Source of the DNA: Streptomyces triculaminicus
GTDB lineage: Bacteria; Actinomycetota; Actinomycetes; Streptomycetales; Streptomycetaceae
Direction of reading: 5' to 3'
Assembly (NCBI RefSeq): GCF_017349075.1
Contig: NZ_JAFMOF010000004.1
Span: 434,001-498,000 of the forward strand
Length of the DNA stretch: 64,000 bases
Shown here: piece by piece, positions 44,062 to 53,285 of the stretch
Position numbering within the stretch: the stretch's first letter is position 1
Layout: each line of letters opens with the position of its first letter
The notes under the pieces: model-generated
Told to the model about the DNA's origin: nothing
The model's database searches: none
Seen by the model: the letters and a program-made list of their open reading frames with translations, nothing else
Made by a program: the position numbers and the translations under genes

Positions 44062-46844
44062 GGCGTGTCCTTCCCCAGGCGCTCCAGCGCCTCGGCGAGC
44101 TCCGGGCGTCCGTGGATGCCCAACTTGCGGTAGGCCCTGGTCAGATGCAGTTCGACGGTGCGGGGGGTCACCGACAGCCCGGCGGCGATGGCCCGGTTGG
44201 GGTGGCCGCGCGCGGCCAGGGCCGCGACGCGCGCCTCGGCCCCGGTCAGTCCCTCGCGCGCGGCACGGGGGCGCGTGGGAGGGGCGCGGCGACGCGCTCG
44301 GTGCCGCCCGCCGTGCCGGTGCCGCGCGCGGCGCGGGCACGACGGGCGGCGGGGGTACGGACGTGCCGCCGGGCGGCGGGGCGACGGCGTCCGGGCCGGC
44401 GAGGCGTGCCGTCGCCAGGGCGCTCAGCGCCTGACGGAACCGCCAGTCGGCGGGGACGGCGGAGCCGGGCCGTACGGGCTCGGGCAGGGCCAGGCCGCCG
44501 GTGGCGTACAGCGCCCTGGCGACCGGTCCGGGCGCGCCCCAGGCCAGGGCGAGCCGGCGTTCCTCGGCCAGCAGGGCGGCGGCGTCGCGGTCGTGCGGGT
44601 CCAGGCCCCGGGCGCGCGCCGCGGCCGAACGCCAGGGCAGCAGGGCGGGGTTGGCGGCCTGCTGGGCGAGCAGCAGGCGGCCGCATTCCAGCAGGTCGGC
44701 GAGCGCGGCGGCGTCCCGCTGTCCGCCGGCCAGGTGGGTGCGGCCGCGGGCGTAGAGCAGGCAGGCCCACCCCAGGCCTCCCCGGCGTCGCCGGCGTCGC
44801 CGTCGTCGTCGCGGGCGAGCCCGAGGGAGCGTCCGGCTCCGGCGGTGTCGCCGAGCTCGAGGTGGGTCAGGGCCTTCAGGGCGACGACCGCGGGGCTCAT
44901 CAGGGGGTGCCAGCAGTGCGGGGGCATGACCTCCTGGGCGCGGTCCAGGGCGGTGGAGGCCTCCTGGGGCCGTCCCTCGTGCAGCAGGCCCATGGCTCTG
45001 ACGAGTTCGGCGGAGCCGGCCACGGCGCGCGTCGGCGTGCTCGGCGCGCAGCAGCACCGCGTCGAGGCCTGCGTGCGCCTCGGTGAAGTCGCCGGTGAGG
45101 ACGAGGGTGTGGCAGGCGGCGACCTGGGGGCTCAGCGGGGCGGGGCGCCCGTGCCGGGGGCCAGGGCGGCCCGGGCGAGGTGCCGGGCCCGGCCGATGTC
45201 CCGGCCGAGCAGGGCCTGGCGCCAGGCGGCCACGGCCGCCTCGGCGGGGTCGTCGGGGTGCTCGGCGAGAGCCGGTACGGGGGCCGGTCCAGGGCCTGTG
45301 AGGTCTCCCGCCGGCTGTGGGCGGCGAGCCAGTACAGGGCCCGCAGCGCCGAGCGCTCGGCGGGGCGTACCCGGTCGCCGGCGAGGGCCCGGGCGATGAG
45401 CGGCTGTGCCCGGGCGACGTCGCCGCGGGCCACGAGCAGGTCGGCGGCCCCTATCCAGGACGGTCCGGCATCGGCGTCGGCGGGCGAGCGCAGGGCCTGG
45501 CGCAGGTGCCGGTCGGCGGCGTCGGGCTCCGAGGGCAGCACGGCCGCGCTCAGTTCGGTCAGGGTGCGCACTCTCAGGTGGGGGGCCATGGGTTCGCGCA
45601 GCGCGCGCCGGAGCAGGCGGGCGGCCTCCCCCGGGCGGCCGGCGACGCGGTGGCGGGCGGCCTCGCGGCGCAGGACGTCGACGGCCCAGGGGGCGCCGAG
45701 GACGCGGGCGCCCGTGAGCATGGAGGCCAGGGCGCCGTCGGGGACGGCGGTGTGGTGGGCGTGTTCGGCCGCGCGGGCGTACAGCTCCTCGCGGTCGTGG
45801 GCGTTCATGCCGGCGAGCACGGCCCGGGCCGCCGCCGGCTCGCGGAACGCCGGGCGGTCGCCGCCGGTCAGCAGTCCGGTACCGGCGAGCAGTTCCAGGG
45901 CGCGCCGGGTGCCGGTGGCCGTGGGGCCGGTCAGCGCGACGAGCGTCTCGGGGGCGGTGTGCGGCGCGCACACGGCGACGGCCCGCAGTACGGACCGCAG
46001 GTCGCCGGGCAGCGCCGCCAGGGTGCGCGCCGCGCGGTCGCGGACGGCCTCGGCGGCGCATTCGGCCAGGTGCGGCAGGTGTTCGGCGCGGGGGTGCCGG
46101 CCGTGGCGGGCCAGCCGGGCGGCCGTCGCGCGGAGGACGGCGGGATTGCCGTCGGTGCTCCTGGCGGCCGCGTCCCGGAACGCCGGGTCGGCCGGCGTTC
46201 CGAAGGCGGCGGCCAGCAGGTCGCCGACGTCGGCCGGGGTCAGGGGGCCGAGGGTGAGGGTGTGGTGGGCGACGGCCCGTTCGTCGTCCAGGGAGCCGGG
46301 TTCGAGGCGCTCCTCGAAGGGGGGGGCCGGTTCCGGCGCGGGCGGTCAGCAGCATCAGGGGGACGCCGGCGAGTCTGCGGGCCTGGGCCCGCAGCCAGCG
46401 CAGCGAGCACGGGTCGGTCCACTGGACGTCGTCGACGACGATCAGCAGCGGGTGGGCGCGGGCGGCGGTACGGGCGGCCCGGCACAGGTCGGCGGTGCGG
46501 TCGGCCGTGGCGGGGGCGGGCGGCCGGGCGGGGTCCGCGGCGGCGGGCGGTGCGAACGCGGCCCGCAGCTGGGCGACGACGCCGTAGCGCTGTCCCGTCT
46601 CCTCCCACGAGGCCTGGGCCGACTCGACGTGGACGCCGGCCGCGCGGGCGTGGTGGGCGGCCCATTCGAGCAGGGCGCTGCGGCCCGTGCCGGGCAGGCC
46701 GCGGATCTCGGCCAGTGCCGGGCGCCCGGCCCGCAGGTTCTCCACCAGCCCGGCCAGCAGCCGCTGTTCGGGGGTCCGCCCGGCGAGCGGCGGTGTGGCG
46801 GGGGGCCGGCGCGGCGGCCGCTCGTCTGTCACCTGCGACTGCAC
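44058..46844 (-). pseudogene. LAL-family LuxR regulator R2, coding frame broken by about six indels
   Basis: A composite reading gives a full LAL regulator of about 930 residues: a P-loop variant GLPGTGRSALLE (Arg replacing Lys), Walker B LLIVVDDVQWTD, helical repeats, and a C-terminal LuxR domain (LTGAEARVAALAARG...TVELHLTRAYRKLGI) ending at 44058. The frame changes at about 46319-46326 (a run of 8 G, one too many), 45279-45283 (5 G, one short), 45136-45146, 45023-45032, 44770-44773 (4 C, one short) and 44270-44345. The correct frames contain no stop codons between breaks and the conserved motifs are intact. That fits sequencing error or very recent inactivation better than old decay. The start is GTG 46844. 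The end overlaps the R1 start by ATGA. If the indels are real, R2 is non-functional. Confidence 0.75.
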
Positions 46845-46913
46845 CTTGTCTCTTCTCGTGGCTGTGCGCCGCCGGTGCGGCGGCCGGGACGGGAGCCGGA
46901 GCGTACGTCCCGG

Positions 46914-49679
46914 TCACACGGGAAGGGGCGGGCCGTATCCGCCGAGGCCGCCGGGCAGGTCGGTGCGGCCGCGCACGGCGAGCTTGCGGTAGACGTTGGT
47001 CAGGTGCGTCTCCACCGTGCGGGGGGTGATGAAGAGCGCCTCGGCGATCGCCTTGTTGGTCACCCCGCCCTGGGCGAGAGCGGCGATGCGGCGCTCGCTG
47101 CCGGTGAGGGTGTCGAGCGGGCTGGCGGCGAGCTGGGGCATCCGGCCGCCGGCGGTGACCAGCGCGGCGCGGGCGGCGGCGCCCAGGGCCTGGTAGCCGC
47201 AGCGGGTGGCCACCTCGATGGCCTGGCGCAGGTGGCGGCGGGCGGCCCGGGCGTCGCCCTGGGCGAGCAGGCACCGGCCCAGCAGGTAGGCGGCCTTGGT
47301 GTGTTCGAGGCGGGCGGGTGACCGGGCGAGGATGCCGGCGGCCTCGGCGAGCAGGTCCAGCCGGGCCCGGCCCGTGGCGGCCGCGGCGGCGGCCATCAGG
47401 CCGGTGCCCAGGGCGCGCGGGGTGCCCCAGCGGCGCAGGCTCGGTGTCACGCGCTCGACGATGTCGCGGGCCTCGCCGGCCCGGCCCAGGCGGGCGAGGG
47501 TGGCGGCGGCCGGCAGCCACCAGGGGGCGAGCACGGGGTTGGCGACGCGGGCCTCGTCCAGGCTCCGTCCGCAGCGCAGCCACAGGTCCAGGGCGCCTTC
47601 GTGGTCGCCGAGTTCGCGGCGGACGCGGCCCTGGGCGTAGAGGTAGTGGTGCCATTCCCAGATGTGCCGTTCGGTGTCCCGGTGGACGATGCGCGCGAGG
47701 GCGGCCGCGGCCTCCTCGGTCCGGCCCTGGGTGAGCAGGGCGGTGCCCAGGGCGATGTGGGGCATGGCCGAGCCGGTGGTGCGTTCGCTGCGGGCGGCGG
47801 CGTCGACGGCGGCCCGCGCGTCGCGGACGGCGGCGTCGACGCGGCCGGTGTCGTGCAGGGTCAGGGAGCGTGCGGCCAGGGCGGAGACGTGCATCCACGG
47901 CTCGTGGCGGGCCCTGGTGTCGCGCAGCGAGCGCTCCAGTCCGGCGAGGGCCTCGTCCACCTCGTCGGCGAGGCCGAGGACCAGGGAGGAGCCGAACACC
48001 CACCAGCCGGCGGGCGCGGCCTCCTCCACCCGCAGGGCCCGCCGGGCCAGCTCGGCCGCCCGGACGGCCGGGGCTCCCTCGAGGGCGGCGAAGGCGCTCA
48101 GGACGGACAGCAGCCGGCGTTCGGCGGGGGTGTCGCCGTCGGGTACGGGCCAGGCCGCGGCCCGTTCGCGGACGCCGGCCATGGCGGCCTTGTCGTTGAC
48201 GGCGGTGACCAGCAGGGCGGCCCGTACGGAGGTGCGCAGTTCCCGACCGGCAGGGGTGCGGTCGCTGTCGCCGGGCAGCTCGTCGAGGACGTGTGCCAGC
48301 GCCCGGACGGCGTCGGGGGCGCCGGGCGTGCCGAGGGCGGCCATGCCGTACTCCACGGCGATGGGCGCCCGTTCGCGGGGACCGGTGGAGGCGTCCAGGG
48401 CCTGGCGCAGGTGGCGCAGGGCGGTGGTCGGGGAGAGGGGGGCGGCCGCCCGGGCGAGTTCGAGGCGTATCTCGCGGCGCTGGGCGTCGTCGGGTCCGGC
48501 GTCCAGGGCGCGCCGCAGGTAGCGGACGGCGGCCTCGGTGGTGCCGCGCCAGCGGGCCCCGGCGGCGGCCTCGCGCAGGACGGGGAGCATCCAGGGCTCG
48601 TCGAGGCGTTCGAGCGGCACCAGTTGGTCGGCGACCTCGGCGGCGGGCCGGCCGGCGTCGTTGAGCAGCCGCGCGGCCCGTACGCGCAGGTGGCGCAGCT
48701 CGGCGGGGGGCAGGTCGGCGAGGACGGCGGCGCGTACGGGGGCGTGCATGACGCCGGGCGCGCCCGCTTCGCCGGGGGTGACGACCTCGGCGCGGCGCAG
48801 GATCTCCAGAGCGGCCCGGGTCCGGTGCCCGCTCACTTCGCAGACTACGGACAGCAGGTCGGGGTCGGCCCGGCCGAGGACGGCCAGGGCGCGGGCGATC
48901 TGCCGTACGTGGCGGGGCCGGCCGGCCAGGCGGTCGGGGACCGAGGAGGCGACGGCACCCTCGGCTGCGGCGGCCACGTGGTGGGCTCCGGCGGCGTCGG
49001 GGCGGACGCCGCTCCCGCGCAGCGAGGCGAGCAGCCGGTGGAGCAGTTGCGGGTTGCCGCCGGTGACGTCGGCGCAGCGGCGGACGAAGCGGTCGTCGGG
49101 GTGCTCGCCGAGGGCGTACGTCACCAGGCGGGCGGTCGCGGCGTCGTCGAGGGGGCCGAGTTCCATCAGGGTGCAGCGGCCCTGGCCGAGCATCTCGGCG
49201 AGGACGCCCGCGCCGGGTCCGCCGCAGTCGGTGCGCTGGGACAGCAGCAGGAACAGCGGCCGGGCGGCGGCCCTGCGCAGGACGAAGTCGAGGCGCCGCA
49301 GGGTCGCTTCGGCGCACCACTGGGCGTCGTCGAGGACGAAGGCGAGGGGTCCGTCGGCCAAGAGGGCGCTGACGTGTCCGTAGAGCCGCCGGTGGGCGGC
49401 GTAGGGGTCACGGGGCGTCGCGGCGGCGGCGCGGGGGGTGTGTTCGTCGGTGACGCGGGGGGCGGTGTGCCGGCGGACGGCGACGCCCTCGGAGCGCAGG
49501 TGGTCGGCGGCGGCGGTCAGGAGGCTGGTCCTGCCGATGCCGGCGGGGCCGCGGACGAGGACCGCCCGTGCGGTTCCGGCGCGGGCGCGGGCGGCGAGGG
49601 TGGTCAGGGCGCGGAGTTCGGCGGTGCGTCCGGTGAGGTGCCGGGGATCGCCTGGATGTGTGTGGAAGCTGACCGCCAA
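46914..49679 (-). CDS. LAL-family LuxR transcriptional regulator R3, 921 aa
   Basis: An intact member of the regulator trio and the first to be transcribed. N-terminal ATPase: P-loop GPAGIGRTSLLT with Arg in place of the invariant Lys, and Walker B LAFVLDDAQW. Long helical repeats follow. The C-terminal LuxR domain (LTGSERRIAALAQGG...TVETHLTNVYRKL) is within the last 70 residues. The TTG start at 49679 has GAAAGAGGG upstream and gives the usual LAL N-terminus. An upstream TTG at 49742 would add 21 residues without a clear ribosome site. R2 begins 69 bp downstream. The large size and HTH motif make the family certain. Which genes it controls is inference from position. I saw no TTA codon. Confidence 0.92.
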   Translation of the reverse strand: MAVSFHTHPGDPRHLTGRTAELRALTTLAARARAGTARAVLVRGPAGIGRTSLLTAAADHLRSEGVAVRRHTAPRVTDEHTPRAAAATPRDPYAAHRRLYGHVSALLADGPLAFVLDDAQWCAEATLRRLDFVLRRAAARPLFLLLSQRTDCGGPGAGVLAEMLGQGRCTLMELGPLDDAATARLVTYALGEHPDDRFVRRCADVTGGNPQLLHRLLASLRGSGVRPDAAGAHHVAAAAEGAVASSVPDRLAGRPRHVRQIARALAVLGRADPDLLSVVCEVSGHRTRAALEILRRAEVVTPGEAGAPGVMHAPVRAAVLADLPPAELRHLRVRAARLLNDAGRPAAEVADQLVPLERLDEPWMLPVLREAAAGARWRGTTEAAVRYLRRALDAGPDDAQRREIRLELARAAAPLSPTTALRHLRQALDASTGPRERAPIAVEYGMAALGTPGAPDAVRALAHVLDELPGDSDRTPAGRELRTSVRAALLVTAVNDKAAMAGVRERAAAWPVPDGDTPAERRLLSVLSAFAALEGAPAVRAAELARRALRVEEAAPAGWWVFGSSLVLGLADEVDEALAGLERSLRDTRARHEPWMHVSALAARSLTLHDTGRVDAAVRDARAAVDAAARSERTTGSAMPHIALGTALLTQGRTEEAAAALARIVHRDTERHIWEWHHYLYAQGRVRRELGDHEGALDLWLRCGRSLDEARVANPVLAPWWLPAAATLARLGRAGEARDIVERVTPSLRRWGTPRALGTGLMAAAAAATGRARLDLLAEAAGILARSPARLEHTKAAYLLGRCLLAQGDARAARRHLRQAIEVATRCGYQALGAAARAALVTAGGRMPQLAASPLDTLTGSERRIAALAQGGVTNKAIAEALFITPRTVETHLTNVYRKLAVRGRTDLPGGLGGYGPPLPV

Positions 49680-50039
49680 GGCGTTCCCTCTTTCGTGAAG
49701 CCCCCATTCGACCTCTGGTGATCGCCGTCCAGGGCGCGGCAACGGGCACCGACTTGGACGGTCAAGATCGGAAACGACGGTAACAGCACACCTTGTGGCG
49801 ACCCATCACGTTTGAGCCAGAATGCTGCGATGCGATGGGCGACGTGGGACACGGCGTCGTCGCCTCCTCACCGTCCGTACCCATCCGATCGCCGATGTCA
49901 ACGTACTTACGGTTCTTTACCTATGGAGCCCGAAAATGAATGTCCCATGCGGTCCTGATATCTGACAGACATATGACTCCTGTACGCTGCGGCGCTCGTC
50001 ACCGAAAGACCGGAGCGAACCGAAAGACCGGAGCGACCT
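49680..50039. promoter_or_regulatory. Divergent intergenic region between R3 and the PPTase gene
   Basis: These roughly 360 bp must contain the start signals for the regulator operon (leftward) and the PPTase gene (rightward). The region is clearly more A/T-rich than its surroundings (49750-49990). A weak candidate promoter for the PPTase is CTGACA near 49961 and TACGCT near 49982, but the 15-base spacing is short. I see no convincing sigma-70 pair for R3 and no coding sequence. Confidence 0.4.
50001..50036 (+). repeat. Perfect 18-bp tandem duplication carrying the PPTase ribosome-binding site
   Basis: ACCGAAAGACCGGAGCGA occurs twice, at 50001-50018 and 50019-50036. The second copy places CGGAG at a normal distance from the GTG start at 50040, and the first supplies a second GGAG 18 bases earlier. 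It looks like a recent slippage duplication in the leader. Confidence 0.85.
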
Positions 50040-50816
50040 GTGCGGCTACACCTGGACCACTCCGCCACCCGCCCTGACCGAGCCGTCGACGTCCCCTGGC
50101 CGCCCAGCCAGGGCCGGCCGGCCGAAGGCGCCCTCGATCTCTGGCTGTTGCACGCCCCCGACCCGTGGCTGTCCTCCGCGGTCCTCGACCCGTCGCCGCT
50201 GGACGGGGAGGAGCGCCGGCGGGCGAAGGCGTTCGTCCGCCCGCTCGACCGCGCCCGGTACGTGATCGCCCACCTGATGCTGCGCAGGCTCATGGGCGCC
50301 TATCTGAACGTACCTGCGGGAGAGGTGGAGTTCACGCGGGAGCCCTGCCCCGGCTGCGGCGAACCGCACGGCAGGCCGGCCGTCGCCTCCGCCGGCGCCC
50401 CGCACTTCTCCCTGTCGCACGGCGGCGATCTCACCCTGATCGGCGTCGCCGCCGCCCCGGTCGGCGTGGACACCGAGCAGGTACCGGCCGCGCACACCGT
50501 CGGCGAGGTGTCGGCGGCCCTGCACCCCGCCGAACGCCGGGAGATCATGGCCGCGCCCGCGGTCCGCCGCCCGGCGGTCTTCACCCGGCTGTGGGTGCGC
50601 AAGGAGGCCTACCTCAAGGGCCTCGGCACCGGCCTCGGCCGCTCCCCCGACCTCGACTACCTCGGCAACGGCGGCCCCGGCACCCCCGCCTGGCCCGCCG
50701 GCTGGACGATCGTCGACGTGCCCGTCGGCACCGGCCACGCCGCGGCGGCGGTGCGCGGCGAGCTCCACAGCCGCTACGACGTCAGGCGGCTCGACCCCCG
50801 GGGTCTCACCGCCTGA
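50040..50816 (+). CDS. Sfp-type 4'-phosphopantetheinyl transferase, 258 aa
   Basis: Transfers the phosphopantetheine arm of CoA to the Ser of carrier proteins, here most likely the PKS ACPs. Signature motifs: HFSLSHGGD (122-130), GVDTEQ with the Mg-binding Asp144 and Glu146, and WVRKEAYLKG (185-194). Length is normal for the Sfp/AcpT class. The GTG start at 50040 follows a GGAG site within a duplicated 18-bp leader. It is the only plus-strand gene of the biosynthetic side and is divergent from the regulator genes. A PPTase gene (nysF) is also found in the nystatin cluster. Two hairpins downstream separate it from a convergent gene, so I place the right edge of the cluster here. It could also serve other synthases in the cell. 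Confidence 0.93.
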   Translation: MRLHLDHSATRPDRAVDVPWPPSQGRPAEGALDLWLLHAPDPWLSSAVLDPSPLDGEERRRAKAFVRPLDRARYVIAHLMLRRLMGAYLNVPAGEVEFTREPCPGCGEPHGRPAVASAGAPHFSLSHGGDLTLIGVAAAPVGVDTEQVPAAHTVGEVSAALHPAERREIMAAPAVRRPAVFTRLWVRKEAYLKGLGTGLGRSPDLDYLGNGGPGTPAWPAGWTIVDVPVGTGHAAAAVRGELHSRYDVRRLDPRGLTA

Positions 50817-50832
50817 GGCCGCCGAGGCGGCC
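50817..50832 (+). terminator. GC-rich hairpin directly after the PPTase gene
   Basis: GGCCGCC at 50817-50823 pairs with GGCGGCC at 50826-50832, immediately after the stop codon. It is short, with no T-run, and is probably part of a two-hairpin bidirectional terminator with 50867-50887. Confidence 0.5.
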
Positions 50833-50866
50833 GTGATCACGCTGTCGTCGTGCCGTCCGTCGCGCC

Positions 50867-50887
50867 GCGGGCGGTCAGTCCGCCCGC
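50867..50887. terminator. 8-bp hairpin between convergent genes
   Basis: GCGGGCGG (50867-50874) pairs with CCGCCCGC (50880-50887) around TCAGT. It lies 22 bp beyond the stop of the minus-strand lipoprotein gene and 50 bp beyond the PPTase gene, so it may serve both. Confidence 0.55.
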
Positions 50888-50909
50888 CGCCCGGCCGGAC
50901 GGCCGTGCG

Positions 50910-51506
50910 TCACTTGCCGACGGCCCACTTGCCGGTGTCCTGGGCGAACCCGGAGTCCGGCGTGAACGTCACGGACTTGGGCTTGCCGTTCTCGGGCACG
51001 GAGACGATGACGTAACCGAGGGCCTTCTCGCCGGCCTTGAGCTTGACGGTGGCCGGCAGGTTGGGGCCGGCGGTGCTCTCGCCGATGGAGTGGGTGAAGG
51101 ACTGCCCCTGGTCGTCGAGGACCTTCACGCCGTTGGCCGGGCTGTCGTCGTACACCGCCGCACCGGTGTTGACGATCTCGAACTGGGCGGCGACCCAGCG
51201 GTTGCCCGGCTTCGGCATCATGTACTTGTTGTTGCTCTTGGCCGGGTCGGTCCAGTTCTTCAGGGTGACCGAGATCTCGGCGCCGTTCTTGGCCTTGACC
51301 TTGGCGGTGCCGCCGACGGCCAGGTCGCCGCCCTTGTCGGCGCCCTTGTCGCCCTTGTCGGCGCCCGGCGCCGGGTCCTTGGGCGCCTGGCTCTGTGCCG
51401 CGCTCGCGTTGCTGTCCGGCTTGGCGTCGACACCGTCGCTGTTGCAGGCGGTGGCGGTGGCCGCGAGAGCGATGACGATCGCGGCGGTGCTGAGCTGACG
51501 ACGCAT
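50910..51506 (-). CDS. Putative secreted lipoprotein with DUF4352/immunoglobulin-like fold, 198 aa
   Basis: An N-terminal signal (RRQLSTAAIVIALAATATAC) ends at a Cys near residue 21, a weak lipobox, so lipid anchoring is likely but not certain. A charged, low-complexity linker with GDKGDKGADKGGD follows. The C-terminal ~130 residues have the pattern of DUF4352-type domains (EISVTLKNW, WVAAQFEIVNTG, YVIVSVPENG), common in Streptomyces surface lipoproteins of unknown role. The ATG at 51506 is preceded by GGGGGA. No partner gene is adjacent. Function unknown. Confidence 0.85.
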   Translation of the reverse strand: MRRQLSTAAIVIALAATATACNSDGVDAKPDSNASAAQSQAPKDPAPGADKGDKGADKGGDLAVGGTAKVKAKNGAEISVTLKNWTDPAKSNNKYMMPKPGNRWVAAQFEIVNTGAAVYDDSPANGVKVLDDQGQSFTHSIGESTAGPNLPATVKLKAGEKALGYVIVSVPENGKPKSVTFTPDSGFAQDTGKWAVGK

Positions 51507-51749
51507 GATGGTGAATCCCCCGTACTGGTGCTTGTTTGACGTGCACATTCTTACCCGCACCGCCGGGCCGGACCGGCCAGAAGAGCGTCCTGTGGGACTC
51601 CTGTGACAGTTGAGTGATCAAACCGTGGCAGCCCCCGCCCCCCACAGCGGGGCGAATCCGGCCTTACTGAAACGCCCCTCCTGGGGGGGATCACCATGCC
51701 CCGAGCGTTCTCGGATGCGTCCGCGCCCGCCCCGGCGCACGCTGGAGGT

Positions 51750-51953
51750 ATGTCCGCGCGGATAGTGGTCCACCCGCCGACGCCCGCGGGCTGCCGGTGG
51801 GTGACGGACGGGGCCGTGACGCTCGGCAGGGCCTACGGGATCGTCGACGTCATCGAGTTCCTGCGCCGCGCCGGGGTGGACACGGAAAACATCCGGCTCG
51901 ACGACCCGCACGTGATCGAGTGGCTCGGAGGCGGACCCGGCGTCTGGTCCTGA
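51750..51953 (+). CDS. Small conserved hypothetical protein, 67 aa
   Basis: A short acidic protein (MSARIVVHPPTPAGC..., ending EWLGGGPGVWS). Strong third-position GC bias and a compact helix-rich sequence (VDVIEFLRRAGVD) support a real gene. I recall similar short proteins in many actinomycetes, without known function. GGAGG is almost touching the ATG at 51750, which is tight. An in-frame ATG at 51696, with a G-run 7 bases upstream, would add 18 low-complexity residues and is the alternative start. It is convergent with the acyl-CoA dehydrogenase gene. Confidence 0.65.
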   Translation: MSARIVVHPPTPAGCRWVTDGAVTLGRAYGIVDVIEFLRRAGVDTENIRLDDPHVIEWLGGGPGVWS

Positions 51954-51997
51954 CAGCGGCGCCGTCAGGGGGTGTCCGCTGGGTCGGCACGGGGGCC

Positions 51998-53224
51998 CTA
52001 CCGGATCGGCATCCCCGACAGCGTCCGGGCGATGACCAGCCGCTGGATCTCGCTCGTGCCTTCGAAGATCGTGTAGATGGCGGCGTCCCTGTGCATCCGC
52101 TCCACCGGGTACTCGCGGGTGTAGCCGTTGCCGCCGAGGATCTGCATGGCCTGGGCGGTGACCTTCTTGGCCGTCTCGCCCGCGAAGAGCTTGGACATCG
52201 ACCCCTCCGCCGCCGTGAAGGGCCGGCCCGCGCTCGCCATCCACGAGGCGCGCCAGACGAGCAGGCGGGCGGCGTCGATGCGGGTGCGCATGTCGGCGAG
52301 CTGGAAGGCGACGCCCTGGTTGTCGATGATCGGGCGGCCGAACTGCACACGGGTCCTGGCGTAGTCCAGGGCGACCTCGTACGCGGCGCGGGCGATGCCG
52401 ACGGCCTGGGCGCCCACCGCCGGGCGGGACGCCTCGAAGGTGGCCATGGCGGCGTTGCCGCCCCGCTCGCCGCCGCCGACGGCCCGCTCCCGGGCGCGGG
52501 CCAGGCGCTCGTCCAGCTTCTCCTTGCCGCCGAGCAGGCAGTGGCCGGGGACGCGGACGTCCCGCAGGACGACCTCCGCGGTGTGGGAGGCGCGGATGCC
52601 GTGCTTCTTGAACTTCTGGCCCTGCTCGAGCCCGGGGGTGCCGGGCGGGACGACGAAGGAGGCGTGGCCGCGGGCGCCGAGGGCGGGGTCGACGACGGCG
52701 ACGACGACATGGACGTCGGCGATCCCGCCGTTGGTGGCCCAGGTCTTGACGCCGTCGAGGACCCATTCGTCCTTCGCCGCGTCGTACACGGCACGGGTGC
52801 GCATCGCGGCGACGTCGGAGCCGGCGTCGGGCTCGGAGGAGCAGAACGCGCCGATGCGCACGTTGTCGGCGTCGCCGTACATCTCGGGCACCCAGGTGCC
52901 GATCTGCTCGTCGGTGCCGTTGGTGAAGACGCTGATCGCGGCGAGGCCGGTGCCGGCGATCGCCAGGCCGAGGCCCGCGTCGCCCCAGAAGAGCTCCTCC
53001 AGGGTGAGGGGCACGCCCAGGCCCGTGGGGTCGAGGAACTGCTGGGCGTAGAAGTCGAGGGAGTACAGCCCGATCCGGGCGGCCTCGCGCACCACGGGCC
53101 AGGGGAACTCCTCGCGTTCGTCCCACTCGGCGGCGGCGGGGCGCATCACGTCGGCGGCGAAGCCGTGGATCCAGTCGCGCACGGTCTTCTGGTCGTCGTT
53201 CAGCTCCAGCGCGAACTCCCCCAT
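51998..53224 (-). CDS. Acyl-CoA dehydrogenase, 408 aa
   Basis: An FAD enzyme for alpha,beta-desaturation of an acyl-CoA. It has the flavin-contact segment AFCSSEPDAGSD, the typical KTWATNGG segment, and the catalytic Glu388 in IFEGTSEIQR near the C-terminus. Length is normal for the short/medium-chain family. The substrate cannot be deduced. It is transcribed away from a TetR regulator with palindromic candidate operators between the two starts, so substrate-responsive repression is likely. The ATG at 53224 is followed by a normal ACAD N-terminus (MGEFALELNDDQKTVRDW). There is no sign that it belongs to polyketide formation, though starter acyl-CoA supply cannot be excluded. Confidence 0.94.
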   Translation of the reverse strand: MGEFALELNDDQKTVRDWIHGFAADVMRPAAAEWDEREEFPWPVVREAARIGLYSLDFYAQQFLDPTGLGVPLTLEELFWGDAGLGLAIAGTGLAAISVFTNGTDEQIGTWVPEMYGDADNVRIGAFCSSEPDAGSDVAAMRTRAVYDAAKDEWVLDGVKTWATNGGIADVHVVVAVVDPALGARGHASFVVPPGTPGLEQGQKFKKHGIRASHTAEVVLRDVRVPGHCLLGGKEKLDERLARARERAVGGGERGGNAAMATFEASRPAVGAQAVGIARAAYEVALDYARTRVQFGRPIIDNQGVAFQLADMRTRIDAARLLVWRASWMASAGRPFTAAEGSMSKLFAGETAKKVTAQAMQILGGNGYTREYPVERMHRDAAIYTIFEGTSEIQRLVIARTLSGMPIR

Positions 53225-53245
53225 GGGTGCCCCTCCCAGCGCTCA

Positions 53246-53285
53246 TTACCTGCGGTAACATGAGTCTGTTACTCGTCAGTAGTAA
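53246..53285. promoter_or_regulatory. Candidate TetR operators between divergent genes
   Basis: TTACC-TGC-GGTAA (53246-53258) is a perfect inverted repeat. TTACT-CGTC-AGTAG (53269-53282) is nearly one, with AGTAA expected in the right arm. Both share TTAC half-sites and fall in the 152-bp gap between the acyl-CoA dehydrogenase and TetR starts, as expected for an autoregulated repressor. Confidence 0.6.

Noticed and set aside
44055..47321. Several long overlapping plus-strand frames across the regulators
   Set aside because: They have no recognisable domains. The minus strand shows Walker and LuxR HTH motifs despite the indels.
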